Part shown: in pieces, positions 1 through 11,701 of the stretch | How positions within the stretch are numbered: the stretch's first letter is position 1 | Layout: each line of letters begins with the position of its first letter | Source: Taeniopygia guttata | Lineage: Eukaryota > Chordata > Aves > Passeriformes > Estrildidae | Reading direction: 5' to 3' | DNA length: 64,000 bases | NCBI RefSeq assembly: GCF_048771995.1 | Contig: NC_133033.1 | Coordinates: forward strand, 4,960,501 to 5,024,500 | The notes under the pieces: generated by a model | The model's database searches: none | What the model was told of the DNA's origin: nothing | Seen by the model: only the letters and a program-made list of their open reading frames with translations | Made by a program: the position numbers and the translations under genes

Positions 1-11
1 ACAGACTCCAG
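1..11 (+). CDS. NDC1: NDC1 exon, 3' end only
   Basis: The window opens with 11 bases followed by a strong donor (CAG|GTATGT at 12). Read in the phase required by the next exon, they give Q-T-P plus the first base of a Gly codon. The phase agreement and donor strength support the call, but so few bases cannot prove it. Confidence 0.65.
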
Positions 12-3000
12 GTATGTGAGGAAGTGCTCATAAAGGTTTGTAAAGCATGAAGGTAGCAACAGATACCTTAGTCTCAATTAAATTTTATGAGGAAAATGGA
101 GGGTATCTGCAAATAAATACAGACAAAAGAGATCCTCCCCCAGTTAATCTTAGGTATTTGTGTTGAAGTAATCCCAAAATAGCTAGAAAACTTGCAATTA
201 TCATGTTTACTCAGTTTGTTTACTCACATGATATTATGTTCAATACCATATTTTTTCCATATTTGCATGAATAAAAAAAGTCTGATTATCACAGTTTCAG
301 TAAGTGGTTCAACAGAGCACAGGGAGAATTTAGGTCTTGCCAAGAGATGCTCCGTAATTTGCATAACTGCTCTTATGATAAGTTTAAGATGGCAAAATTA
401 GGTTCTGTTTGTGTGATTCACTAATATCACTGTAGAGTGAGGAAAGCCCAGTCTGACTCCTGAGCTGTGAGCAGCCTCCAGGCATTGTGAGTGTTTTACA
501 TGCCAGACTTGGGCATCATTCCTGGCAGCACAGCTGTGTTAGCACGAGGCTGCTAGGTAATGGAATCCCTCAGCAGGCAGTGCCCTGGAAACAGCAGGCA
601 CTGTTGGAGTGTCACAGCTGAATTTCTCCTTGTGCTGCTGATCCTTGGATTTGGAGACAGACCTGCCTTTTCCTACATGCCAATCAGAATGACTTTTCAT
701 TCTTCTATGGACAGCCTTTTTTCTAGTACTTACTACAAAGAGCCCGCTTTATGTACATATATAGCAGGGTGTTGTAATGTTGGCTAGGAGGAGTAAAATA
801 AATAAATCCACAAGATATATTTATATTTTATATTTATTTCCTCATCACTTGCTGTTTTTAAGTTGATGAACTTTGAAAATGCTCCATGCTTGAATTGATG
901 TGTACTTCTTTGCAAGACCAGAGTGCTAACCATGTCCTTTCACAATGGCTCTGATACAGAAGTTGTTAAAATTGCAGTCAGATAACAAACCCATCTCCTG
1001 TGTCGTTGTGCCAGCCTGTTGTCTTCATACAGTGTGTTCTTTGTCACTAGGAGCTGTTGGGATAGAAGACGTGTCCTTCCAGTCACAGAGGTCCAACATT
1101 GTCCTCAGACCCTCCATGTCTCCACTGGTTAAGCCATCCCTGATGCCTGTGAAGGCATCTCCTGGCTCTGATGTTGGTTCACCTTTCAGCTCTCCTGCTT
1201 TAAGTTACAAGATGGGAGTTGTGGATATAAAGTCTCCTTGGCATGGAGCAGTCCAAAGTCCCCATGTCATGAGAAGGGGACCAAAGCTGTGGACGTCGGT
1301 TTCAGGTAGAGATTCTTCCACAGCCATAAGTGTAGTAGCCTTGTCAGTGGAGAGTATTGTGAGGATAAAAGTGACAGTAATCAGTTTTTCTGGAGATACT
1401 GTATTTTTTTTTTTTTTGCAGATCAGCAAATGAATGGTTCCCATCATGAATCCTCCCCAATGCCCTCTGCTGCAAGAACTGGCAGTGAGGCAGTGCAGCC
1501 AAGATTTATTTTTTACACATGGCTTCAGAACAAGCAAGAACAGGTGGAGTAAAATTGCAGTGCATTCCCCTTTATGGAATTAATACTTCCTTCTCTACTT
1601 AGCTTATATACCACAAATCCTTCCCTCCACTCCTAATGCCTTTATACTGTGTGAAGGGGGTAGGGTTGAGAAGGGCCAACTGTGCATGCCTTAAACAAAT
1701 GCAGATGATATGTTTAATCTTTGTTTCTTTTCAGATAAAAAACTTCCTGTTGAAACGGGCGTTGATAATGTATTTCTTCAGCAAGGTAAGGGTGGTCCTG
1801 TGCTTGAGACACAGGTAATGGCTTTAAAACCTGTATTTTCATCTAAAGCTTTCCATAAGTACAGCTTCTTGCTTGCTGTAGGTTTCACAGCAGGATTGTC
1901 CCATACTGACAGAAAATAAGAATAACAATGCTTTTTTAAACTCATCTGGTTAGAAACTGCATTTTACTTAAGACATTCTTAGCCCTTTAAAACTAGCTGG
2001 TATATATCCTTTCCCCCCCTTTTTTTTCTCACAATTACAGCTGTAGCATTGTGGGCAGGTCCTGTCCAAAAAGAATTTTACTTCTTTAGATCAGATTTTC
2101 TGGCTATTACTCAGGATCTGTTGGCCTTGCAGGTCTGTTCTGAAAGCTGGAAGCTTGGCAATATTATTTATAAATAATGTTGTTGCAATAATATAAATAA
2201 TGTTGTTGCACTCACAACACTTTGGTTTCTTTCTCAGCACCCAGAAGCCTCCATCCAGGCTGTCTTCTGTGATGCCCAAATGCACATCTGGGCTTTGGAA
2301 GGTAAGTGGTTTCCAGGTGATCCACTCTGGTTCATGGAAAACTCTCTGGGCTCTGTGCTTTATAAATGTAACAGTAAAAATCTTTGAAATGCTTTTGACA
2401 AAAACACAACTGCATTTCAGACACCAACATGACTAAAGTCAAATTCACTTGTTAGTTTTGAGATCCCATGTGAGATCTCTTATTTTACGTTCTGTACAGA
2501 TTCCGAAACTTGATTTCTGGTGCTTCTCTCTCATGTGAACTCATGTATCATTTTTGCATTTTTTGTAGTGACAGATTTATGGTGCCTTTTTATAACAGCT
2601 TTTCTGACTAAAGGCTCTGGGTCTTCCTCTGTTTATCAGAGAGCTGAGGGAGGCATTCAGATAATAACTGAGCAAATAAAAAGATGGTTTGCAGAGAATT
2701 GGAAGAACAATGACAATATGAAATTACATTTTGGATTTTTACTTTTTCTTTCAAAGTCATGAGTAAATACTGATATTGATAGAATCTTCTATTACATTTG
2801 ACTGTGCAAAGTCAATCAGTTTCCTTGCTGATGTGTTTTATGGGCAGATATGCCATGCTGTGTCAGATTGAAGGTGATGGCTTGGGATATATAGAGTCTG
2901 GAGATGGGAATCACACATAATTTTTATATAATCTCTCTGACTTTACCAACCTCAAGCTATTGTGCACCTGTCAAACCAGTGAGTGGTTTGGTCCTTGAGC

Positions 3001-5245
3001 CAGAGCTGAGGTGACTTTCAGCTGGCAGCAGCAAGTCCTGGGGTATTCCAGCACACTAGTGGAATCTTCAGGCAACACCATGATCTTTGATAGTGAATTC
3101 TCACCTTTTGAAACATTAGTTACAACAAATTCCTGTTTTTTTAAAGGCCTGTCTCACTTGGTAGCAGCCTCCTTCACTGAAGACCAGTTTGGAGTTGTCC
3201 AAACTACACTGCCAGCTATCCTGAACACATTACTGACTCTTCAGGAGGTAAAACTGTTAACTTTTCCTTGCTATAAGGCAAGTTTAGGAGAGGAGAAAGA
3301 ATCTTGTTGATTTTACATAATAACCTTGCTGACTAGTCATAACATTGAAGTTCTTAACTACAGCTCTTCTGTAGTTAACCTAACCAAAACAGCTGGTTGC
3401 CACTATGTATACTATGAAACAGCTGAATAAAAAAAACCAACCAAACAAACAAACAAAAAAAACCCTGTTGGTTTTTTTAAATGTGGAAGGAGAAAATATG
3501 GAATGTTTAATTTTAAAGAAATGCTGCTGTGTGCTCAGTTGAAGAGTTTATTTCAGGGATACAGCAATTCTAATGCAATATCTTTTGCAGAGCTAGAACT
3601 TAATCTTTATCTGGTTGCACACAATTCCTGGTGCAACATGGAGCACTTGGAGACATTGCAAATCTCAAGAGATAAAATCTGTGTCTCTGCTAATAGTAAG
3701 ACAGTAATCTCAAATTACTGATGCTTGTGTAATGTGTGTTTTAAAAAAAATCCAGATTTATTTCCAAGGCTATCCGTGTCCTGTTAACATAACCATTTTA
3801 CACTGCCCTCATGGAGGTTCTTGGAAAGAATTTAGAGGTTATTAAAGTTCTTCAGTGTAAGTCATCTATTCCAACAACAGGCACCAGGGGGGGAAAAAAG
3901 CCAATGCCCTTGTTTGTGAAAGAAACAAGTCATAATACAGGACAGAATTGTGTTTCTTCTGCAACATGTGATGTTCTTAGCTTAAGACTCAGTAACAGAG
4001 AATCTTATTTCACAGAACTTCATTCTGTGTTACTGTTGGTGACTGGGAAATGCTCAGTCTCCAAAACATTTTTGTGTGTCTTGGTGGAATTTCCGGACTT
4101 GCACTTTGTTTTTGCTTTATTTGACACAAACGTCATTAGTTACATTATTAAATGATTGAACAGATGACAGGAATCTGTTTGTTTTTCTCAATCAGGTAGT
4201 AGACAGACATTTCAAACTGCCACATGTTTCTAGCAAACCTCCCCGGGTTTCAGGGAGTCTGGTGGACACATCCTATAAAACACTACGATTTGCACTTAGA
4301 GCATCTCTGAAAACAGCCCTGTACCGGATAACTACTGTCTTTGGAGAACACTTGAAGTAAGAGCTTCCTCACATTTGCTTCCTTAAGCAGTTGAATTTAG
4401 TTAAATTTAGTTTAATTAACGTTATTAATTTGTAGGACCTGTGAAAAGCAAAGTTTAGGGAAAAAAATCCCTTCTGGTCATTATTATAACATGGTATTTT
4501 AGTATTTTTTGATTTGTGGAACCTTAAAAAGTTCCTGTGTAGATATATGGTCCCCCTTCAAAATTTATTATTCATAGATTTTTGGGCAATTTTTCTTAGT
4601 GACTTTTCATGAACTCCTTAGAAGCAGTTCATGAATACCACTTGTTTAATAAATCTGAGCTGCTGAAAAGAAAATAAATCAAATAGAGGCAATTGTTCTG
4701 CAGAGAGAAAATCCTATGAAGGGTCCAAATAATGAAATTCCATTGCTGCCTGGTTGTCCAACAGCTCTTCCTCAGCCACTCTCCCAGCAGGCAAACTTCC
4801 ATACTTGGCTTTAGAATATGTGGGGCTGAAACTTCCTTGTAGTATCTGCCCATCTCTCCCTCTGGGGATGAAATGTCCCTCTGTTTCGAAGTGCTGAATA
4901 TACAGAAGAGATCATTTTAGGAGATTCTTTCTTACCTAAATCATCCTTGCAAGTTAATCAGTTGCTGTTTAGAGGTAAGGAAATGGGCAAGGTTTCCTGA
5001 TGTTGAGAATAATAATTGACAGTTTCAGGGGTTAATATACTTCTTTGTCTTGGAACATTGATGTTTTTTCATAAAATTTAGCTTCAGTGTAATTGATTTC
5101 AATGTACACTCAGTTTTGGCATGAGACTTTATTTTTGTGCTGTATTACTTCTAATGTAAAATATTCTGCATTTGTTTCTAGTGCTGTACAAGTGTCTACA
5201 GAACATAAGAAAAGACTTCAACAATTCCTGGACTACAAAGAATAA
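1..5245 (+). CDS. NDC1: NDC1 transmembrane nucleoporin, C-terminal part (5'-truncated, 8 exons)
   Basis: NDC1 (TMEM48) is a membrane nucleoporin that anchors the nuclear pore complex in the nuclear envelope; its C-terminal part faces the pore side and is known to bind ALADIN and other nucleoporins. Coding exons are 1-11, 1051-1305, 1422-1543, 1735-1785, 2238-2301, 3147-3247, 4196-4356 and 5182-5245. All junctions are GT-AG and the phases agree, giving 275 residues before the TAA at 5243-5245. The product matches the vertebrate NDC1 C-terminus as I remember it, for example the stretches [61 protein letters not shown] and the last residues QQFLDYKE. The membrane-spanning N-terminal half lies left of the window. 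Family length is about 670 residues, so roughly 40 percent is present. No frameshift or internal stop was seen. Identity is by recall, not by a search. Confidence 0.95.
12..1050 (+). other. NDC1: NDC1 intron, 1039 bp
   Basis: This AT-rich intron runs from GTATGT to TTTGTCACTAG. I found no recognisable repeat or second gene. Short open frames inside it (for example 560-787) have no known similarity. Confidence 0.65.
1051..1305 (+). CDS. NDC1: NDC1 exon, Ser/Pro-rich linker segment
   Basis: This 255-bp exon follows TTTGTCACTAG and ends before GTAGAG. It encodes a Ser/Pro-rich region starting [16 protein letters not shown], with repeated SP pairs that could be phosphorylated in a flexible linker (inference). 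It enters and leaves in phase 1. Confidence 0.9.
1422..1543 (+). CDS. NDC1: NDC1 exon
   Basis: This 122-bp exon lies after a long T-tract acceptor (TTTTTTTGCAG) and ends at the donor CAG|GTGGAG. It encodes [13 protein letters not shown] and then [14 protein letters not shown]. It enters in phase 1 and exits in phase 0. The donor is unusual in having GTGGAG; a second GT (GTAAAA) 5 bases downstream would shift the frame and is not preferred. Confidence 0.92.
1735..1785 (+). CDS. NDC1: NDC1 exon, 51 bp
   Basis: A short in-frame exon between TTTCTTTTCAG and GTAAGG. It encodes 17 residues, [17 protein letters not shown], close to the vertebrate NDC1 sequence I recall. Both boundaries are phase 0, so skipping it would keep the frame. 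Confidence 0.95.
2169..2210 (+). repeat. Two-copy 23-bp tandem duplication in an NDC1 intron
   Basis: The 19-base block TATAAATAATGTTGTTGCA occurs at 2169-2187 and again at 2192-2210, a 23-bp period. It ends 27 bases before the exon at 2238, so it covers the usual branch-point zone. Confidence 0.85.
2238..2301 (+). CDS. NDC1: NDC1 exon
   Basis: This 64-bp exon lies between TTCTTTCTCAG and GTAAGT. It encodes [21 protein letters not shown] plus one base and leaves in phase 1. Confidence 0.95.
3147..3247 (+). CDS. NDC1: NDC1 exon
   Basis: This 101-bp exon lies between TTTTTTTAAAG and GTAAAA. It completes a Gly codon and encodes [16 protein letters not shown] through LLTLQE, ending in phase 0. 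It is one of the best conserved parts of the family. Confidence 0.95.
3428..3463 (+). repeat. CAAA-type simple repeat
   Basis: An A-rich tract with several CAAA units inside an NDC1 intron. No element body or target-site duplication was recognised. Confidence 0.7.
4196..4356 (+). CDS. NDC1: NDC1 exon
   Basis: This 161-bp exon lies between TTCTCAATCAG and GTAAGA. It encodes [17 protein letters not shown] and then [19 protein letters not shown], ending within an Asn codon (phase 2). Confidence 0.95.
5182..5245 (+). CDS. NDC1: NDC1 terminal coding exon
   Basis: After TTTGTTTCTAG this exon completes Asn and encodes [20 protein letters not shown] followed by TAA at 5243-5245. The C-terminal residues closely resemble the mammalian protein. 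The exon continues as the 3' UTR. Confidence 0.95.
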
Positions 5246-5440
5246 ATTTTGATGCAGCTACGGTTGGTTTTTTCAAGACTATTGCTAAGAAGAAAGTGGG
5301 ACTAATGAGGCTTTATACCTTGGCTTTTTGGAAAAGCATATGGAAGTATAAGTTGCAGAACAAAACTTTTAGAACTGTAGAAGAGTTCCTATGGGTTTGG
5401 ATCATTTTTTGTATAATAAAACTTGTAAAATTCATCTTGC
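5246..5440 (+). other. NDC1: NDC1 3' UTR
   Basis: AT-rich sequence from the stop codon to shortly after the AATAAA at 5415-5420. The end is set by the usual 10-30 base distance to cleavage and is approximate. A later AATAAA at 5693-5698 could serve a longer 3' end. Confidence 0.7.
5415..5420 (+). terminator. NDC1: NDC1 polyadenylation signal AATAAA
   Basis: A canonical AATAAA about 170 bases after the NDC1 stop codon, followed by T-rich sequence (CCTTCTTTTAAT) that could act as the downstream element. Confidence 0.75.
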
Positions 5441-6230
5441 CTTCTTTTAATATCACTTAGAAATGAGAAAGTGCCAGTTCTTCTTCCTAGGTAAGACTAT
5501 GACATTTAAGATTGCCAGAGTTATTTTGATACTCAGATCTTTCATTGTTTTTCACACTGTGTTCTTTCCCTACTCTCTTCTGTTAAGGGGCTGAGGAGAG
5601 AATCACTTAGTGCTTAAGTGCTTCATAAATTTAGTTGATAACACTTTTAGATCAAGAGTGTAGTTTAAGTGTAGGAAACAGATATGCTCAAGAATAAAAT
5701 ATGCTGCTCCTCTGTAAGCTGGAAATACTCCTTCAGAGTAAAATGGGTGTGCAGAAAGGCACATTATTAGCACACAAATACTGCCTGGAAAGTGAGCAGC
5801 TCAGATTTTATCTTTAAGGTGACTTAGCAAACCAAGTTCTGATCTATATAGAAACTTACAGGATACGGTACTGCATTTAGTAAAACTACCAAGTAATGAT
5901 ACTGGAAATTAAAGTTTAGATCAACAGCTTTCTGTTTGGGGGGTAGGAAGGATGTTTGCAGCGCATCCAAATTTTTCAAAATGCTATACATTATTGGTAG
6001 ATTCTGGTGAAAAATACTGCTTTTTTTAAAGCTTTTTATCTGAAAACCTATCTAAATAATTTGAAAATTAATTACTCAATTTTTAAACAGACTCCAGTTA
6101 CTGTGATACCTATATTGGAAAATGTGTGGAGTATGAAGATGAGAACAGTAAGCTAAATGGTCTTGCAAATGAATTTAGTTTGATAAGGGGAAACTAAACT
6201 ATAATCTTCCTTCAGTGCTGTTAATCCTGT

Positions 6231-6277
6231 GGTTTTTGTTGTGTTTTTTTTGTTGGTTTGTTTTTTGTTTTGTTTTA
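6231..6277 (+). repeat. T-rich TTTG-type low-complexity tract
   Basis: The tract is made of T runs interrupted by single G bases. No transposon body was seen next to it. Confidence 0.7.
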
Positions 6278-6765
6278 ATAGAGGGCCCAAGATTTGAGGT
6301 TGGCCATGGTGTTAGTTATGTTGGTGTGATGTGGCTGTGTAGTAATAGGGTGTCTGTAAGGCTTGGGTAAAAGAGAAACCCCTGAATCTCCAGTGAGAAC
6401 TGCATATTGCTTTCTTCAGTGCAGAGAGGTAATTTTTTTGTAATGCAGACACTGCAGATGTTAGATTTCGTAGTGGAAATGATAATTATATTGTTCTTTT
6501 TGCATTGAGACGGCCCATAGAAAACACAGGTGATAGATAGCCTTTCACAATGTTTAAAGGTTAAGCTAAAGTTTCCCCATGCTTGACTTCTACCACAGGT
6601 AGAAGCCTCTTGCCTGTTGGACTTATTGAATAATGTAATTTGCATATTTTTTGTCATTGCAATGTGCACCTGGTGCTTTATCTGGTACCTCAGGTGTAAC
6701 TGGCAACCCAAATACTGCAGATGAAAGTTTCCAATAAATTTTTCACACTTTTGAACAGGTGCAGG

Positions 6766-6810
6766 TTTTCTTTTTTTTCTTTTTTTTTTTTTTTGTTGTT
6801 GTTGTTGTTG
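6766..6810 (+). repeat. Poly-T followed by GTT microsatellite
   Basis: A near-pure T tract to 6794 is followed by five GTT units at 6795-6810. The tract is likely length-variable. Confidence 0.8.
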
Positions 6811-9800
6811 CTGTGGTATTTTCTGCAACATTCCCACAGCCATAATCTGCAAGTTCTAATTAAGTGTTACAGTTCTGAACAACAGGCTTAAAATGTAGAT
6901 GACTTTTTGATGGCAAAGTGGTGGAGGTCTGTTCTTGTGTTGCAGCAGAGATTTGCACATATCTGCTAATGTGTGTGTGATTCATGGCATTCTCCCTATG
7001 ACAGAAAAGTTTTCAAAAGATGATTGTTTTTGTGGTTTCTATAAGAGCTCCAGTATTTAAAGAGCTGAAGACTTTTTTTTTTTTTAAGCCTTAACTTAAA
7101 AGTGCATCTTTAACAGTATCTCATGCCTGTGAATTACAGTGTACAAGAATATGAAGTGCATGTTGGGTGTGCTTTGAAGCTGAGTAACTGATAACATCTT
7201 ACTCTGGTTTTGGCTTTGGGAATAATTCTATTCCCCTGGCAAACTGTGGTAGTGTTCCAAGTCCTTTTGTCTTAACATAAGAATCAGTCTGTGAAGCCTC
7301 TGTGAGGTAGGGGAAGCGTCTCCCAAGTTCAATTCTTCATTCTGGGTACTGAGGAAAAAAATAAAGCCTTTTTACAGTTGATTTCTGTGTAGCTGCAACT
7401 AAACTGGATCCCTGAAGCCTGATATTTTTCATCTATTTATTCAATCTCAAAGCTGAGCTGCATCTTGTTGCTGGATTGCCTGCTGCATGCACAGGTGAAA
7501 GAGCATTCTGGTAACCTTGTGAACAACCTGCCTCTCCCATAAGTGAGCTGCAATCAAGAGTACCTGAAATAATACCCACTGCAGATCTGAAGAGGTACGT
7601 GGTTGATGGTTCAGATCCGTGTTCCTGTTACAGTGGAGTCATGAAATAGAGGCTTAAGCTCCTAAGCATTCAGTTATAAATCTGAAAAAAAAAGATCTTG
7701 CTTCATTTTCTGAGATACAGCTTTGAAAAGTCAGACTGTGGGTGGACAAATGCAGAGGCCCTGGTCCTTGAAGCTCTTGCACGCTGCTGTATCCACGGGA
7801 GGCAGGCAGGACTCGCTCCTTCAACAGGAGCTCTGCCACTTTGGAGAATTGTCCCAGTGCCAGTCGCGGCTCCAGGCCTGAATGCCCCTTGAAATGAAGT
7901 GGTTTCAATTCTGTTGCTGCGTGCTTTGAACAGAGGCTCCATTGTGTGTGCTGTGCTCGGTGTCCTGCGGCCTGCAGCAGCCATCTTCCCACCTCCCACC
8001 ACGCTCCTCTGGCTCCCCAGGCAGCCAGGGCAGCGCCAGGCTCCTGCTGATGAATGCTCTGGTACCTGTTCAGTCACAGGCAAGTGCTGCAGTCTGCGGG
8101 CTCTGTGCTTGCCAGGCCTCCCCCAGCTCCTGCACATGCCCACCTGCGGGATGGGTGCTCTGCCTGGGGAGGGCCTGATGCACTGGGGAGTGGGTGGATG
8201 TATGGAATCCATAAGAGGTGGCTTCAGGAGCACCCTTGGCTGTGGAGGTGCTTTGCCACATAGTGTTCTCCCCTTTCCCTGTGGGATGAATGGTGGCAGC
8301 TTGCAGTGCTTTCCCTATCAAGCAGGTGTGATGTAGCTGCAGGGCTTCACACACCGATGACAGCCACGTTCCCACCACTCCCATCACCACTTCTCCCCAA
8401 AGATGCAATAAACCAGTGGAGGTCTGTGTGGAATCATCACAGACACTACACTGCAAGTTGAGAATCCCCATACCCTCCTCCCTCTGTGGTCTTTGATATT
8501 TTCCATCACCTGTACTGTGTTAATGTATTTGCTGTGTGGATTAAATGCATTTGGATGCTGTGGACTTGCCTGGAATGTGGTTTGCCAAGCTCTTGTGTTG
8601 TAATGGGATGTAGAATGTTGCTTTCTTTTGCTGCAGACTCACGGTAGAGATTTGCATCTGCCAGATTGGATTTGCACAAATGGTGCAGAATAAACAAACA
8701 GTGAAGCTTCCTCATGTCTGAGGGAGCAAAGCCTGCACCATGCTCAGATTTCAGAAAATAAAAAAATAACCTAGAGGTGATCTCACCTTTCTGTCCTTAA
8801 AAAAATCTTGGGACTACAGTAGAGCTAGTCAGTCAGGAGACAGGTGAACATGGGGTCTGTTGGAGCCTGCCATGAGAACAAAACACAAATTCAAGTGGGA
8901 ATAGTTCCCTGTTGGAAATCATGCAAGCTGATTCATCAAATAAATAGCAATGGCACAGGAATTTCCTATTCAGTTTCTTTTTCTGTCTCCCTAAAGAGTC
9001 AGTTCCTACAGTAAGAAATGCAGAGAAAACTAGGGCTGAAGCCACATGTATGTACTCATGCAATCATCAAAGGAACCCAGTGCTGATTGTACTCAGAGTT
9101 CCTCTCTACCCCTGCCCAAAACACAAAAAATGACAGGCTTGGCCTTTCACTTCTTGAATAACTCCACTTTTAAATCTGACTCCTAAAACACAGGGCTGGG
9201 GTGGGCTGTTGTATATAACTGCATCTTGTCTGAAAAGGTATGACAAGAGCCCTGGGGGAATTTTGCTGGAATTAGGAATGGAAATATATAACTGCCTGTG
9301 AGTCAAAGATTGTTGAGGGTTATGTGTAAGCATCATTCTCTCTTGCTAAGCAAATTCCAGTTGTGGGCTTACTAGTGTTTGAAGTTTCAGCTCAAGAGAC
9401 AGACTATGTGCCCACCTCCAGGGCAAGCTCTGAGGAGCAGGGAGATGGAGCAGTAGCTCTGTAAGGCACTGGGTTTCCTGTCTGCTCACTGCCAGAGGTC
9501 ACTGCTCAGAGCAGGTACAGACTGTGGACCTTGTCAGGGGTGGTAAAAGTTTTGGGTTGAGCATGGCTGCATCTCAAAGTTGGGTACTGAGGGACTTTTG
9601 TCTTTGCACACACTTGGAATCGGTTCTGGGAAAGCTTTATCAGCAACCACAGTGTGTTTTAGGAAGAGAAAGTCCACTCTTTAATTATTCCAAGCTGAAA
9701 ACTGCCAGGGAAATACAGGTTTGTCTTTTTTGTGCTTTGCATTGAGATCCTGTGCAGCACTTCAGCTCTTCATATGTGGCCACTTCGCAAGTCTCCCAAA

Positions 9801-11411
9801 TTCTGCATGTTCTGTTTGGGACACCAAGGGTTGAATTTAACCAATGGAACTGGAAATGAGTTTTACCATAGACAATTATGGGAAATGCTAAATAACCTGG
9901 AGTGAAGGGGAGGGAAGCAGTCTTTCTTTGTCACAAATATAGCACTCGAACTGAAGATTTTGGCTTCCAGGCCCCTGTTGTAAAATGGGGTTTAGCTTGA
10001 CACCACCCTTCCTCACCTCTAGTGATGATAATGAAATGTTGGTGTCCAAATTAGTAGGCTGTTGCAGTGATGGACACCAAAGTAATGCTCTGGAGTAAAT
10101 GAATAATTCTGTATTCTGCACAGGGCTTGGCTGGTGTTCAGTAAATACATTCACTGTGTGGCCCGGACACTGTGCAATGAAGAGAAAACAGAAAGATGAG
10201 TGACTAGCTGCTCATTCAGCAATCAGTGTCTTCAGTGCATTGAATATATGGAACCCCAGGCAAAATAACTGGAGGTCATGCTATAACTCCAGTTCTGTAA
10301 CTCATTTAGAGTAGGCATGAGTCAAGTTTGTACCAGCAATTCTAGTCCTAGCACATCCCAGTGCCAAGGACTGGATTTTACAAGCTGAACATTTTAAGTT
10401 GTGCTGTTCTGAGGGGGGTTTGTTTATGATTGAAGTTGATTTTACTACCTATGTTGTGTGTACATGGTGTGACAGATTAATCTATTTATGGACTGATGCA
10501 GAGAAATAGTACAGATGAATGTTTGAGGAAATTAACTGCAGGTGTAAACAACCATATCCTGAATGAAGCCTGGTTGGACTCTTCTTTAGAGGTGTTTTCC
10601 TCAAAACTCACAAGAATGATCTGCCAGTTAACTGGAGAGGCAGGAGGGATCTGTAGTGTTCCAGTGGCTTTTGGAGATGACGGTTGTTTCTTGCAGTTCC
10701 TGCAAGACAAAGGTGGATTCAAGATTACCGTGTGATTTTCCCAAAATATGCTATTGTAAAGAGGTTTGTTTTTAAAAGATAAGTCAGCATGATCTGAGGA
10801 ATTTTTTTTTCTAACTACAAGAACTATAAACAAATCTCTAAGTTATGAGGCAATAGTTGAGTCCATCACTAGATAATGTGTGGTCAGTTTGACCCTACTG
10901 CCTTAATTTAGGAGGTAATTTTCAAACCACTATAAAGAAGGGCTTTGTGCTGTCTTAAAGGGATATGGGCACTCTCTAAGAAACGGGCATACTCACAAAG
11001 ACAGTTCTTTTGGCTCAGTTTTTGTTTGGTTGTTTCACTTTTGCTATCTGTGGTGCAGTAAATTAAAACAAAAACAAGTCTGGGCTTGGCATGTCTTTGT
11101 AAATAAACTGCTGTGTGTAAACTGACAGTTCCTTTGCAACCAGGTTATTTATAATAAATCCCACCAGAGAGCTTGTTTTGCCCAGTATTAAAAGAACGCT
11201 TATGGTAACACCTCCCACCTCTGTCTGCACTGCAGCAGTTACACAAAGTTCTCACAATTTCAATTGTGTCCTTTTAAAATCTCGTTTTGTTGCCTGCTGG
11301 AATAGATGACTTCAATATGTGAACTACAGATTAATACTTTGCCTCTGCTTGTTTGCTCTGCGCAGCTCACCTTAACTGTATCCGTTCTGCTTCATTCCTC
11401 TCCTCCCACAG

Positions 11412-11701
11412 AACTGCTGGGGGAGCAGGAGGTTTCAGCTGCTCCGAGTTTCTCAGAGATCCGGTTTGTGGCGGCGGCTGGTTACAGCTGTTGCCTCCTG
11501 ACAAAGGTAAAGAGCTTTGAAGGCTGCATTTGGTGAACTGGAGTCTCCATGCAGTGTCCTTTCCCCCTCCTGTTACAGATGATCTCTCACTGTCCTCCTG
11601 TGTATCCAGCTCTCGAGGCAGGAAACTGTCTCTGTGCAGCTGTGAGCACAGGGACAGTTCAGAGCAAAGAGGTTGTTGAGCATCTGCAAAAGCACCTGTA
11701 G
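11412..11701 (+). other. Unidentified exon-like pair of open segments
   Basis: Segment 11412-11506 follows a very strong acceptor (CCTCTCCTCCCACAG) and ends at AAAG|GTAAAG; it reads LLGEQEVSAAPSFSEIRF and then VAAAGYSCCLLTK. Segment 11579-11701 follows CCCCCTCCTGTTACAG; in the same phase it reads from MISHCPPVYPAL to VVEHLQKHL and stops at TAG 11699-11701. The joined frame is open and the first segment has several CpGs in an AT-rich area. I do not recognise the protein; the VAAAGYSCCLLTK part faintly recalls an RCC1-type repeat, which alone proves nothing. No upstream exon, start codon or nearby polyadenylation signal was found. The minus strand is also open over 11367-11720 (117 codons from an ATG). 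It could be an unannotated gene, a relic or chance. Confidence 0.2.

Larger units (their letters stand above)
1306..5181 (+). other. NDC1: Six NDC1 introns between the exons listed
   Basis: The introns are 1306-1421, 1544-1734, 1786-2237, 2302-3146, 3248-4195 and 4357-5181. They hold only simple sequence: a T-tract at 1404-1417, a 23-bp tandem duplication at 2169-2210 and a CAAA-type tract near 3428-3463. A weak match to an antisense CR1 3' end near 3825-3900 was not convincing. Confidence 0.85.
5441..11411. other. Intergenic sequence between NDC1 and GLIS1, left part
   Basis: I see no recognisable gene. There are low-complexity tracts at 6231-6277 and 6766-6810, and a more GC-rich stretch at about 7700-8480 with overlapping open frames on both strands and no known similarity. 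A 178-codon minus-strand open stretch (6316-6852) starts at a non-ATG codon inside the CAA/poly-A complement and looks like chance. Confidence 0.6.

Noticed and set aside
3825..3900. Antisense CR1 3' end
   Set aside because: Only scattered short matches (for example CATCTATTCCAAC) to the consensus; too weak to call.
6316..6852. 178-codon minus-strand open frame beginning with a Gln/Lys run
   Set aside because: The Gln/Lys run is the complement of a GTT/T simple repeat, the start is TTG, and no domain is recognisable.
10080..10160. MIR or L2 tail-like GTTCAGTAAATAC
   Set aside because: The match is too short and no core region is seen.
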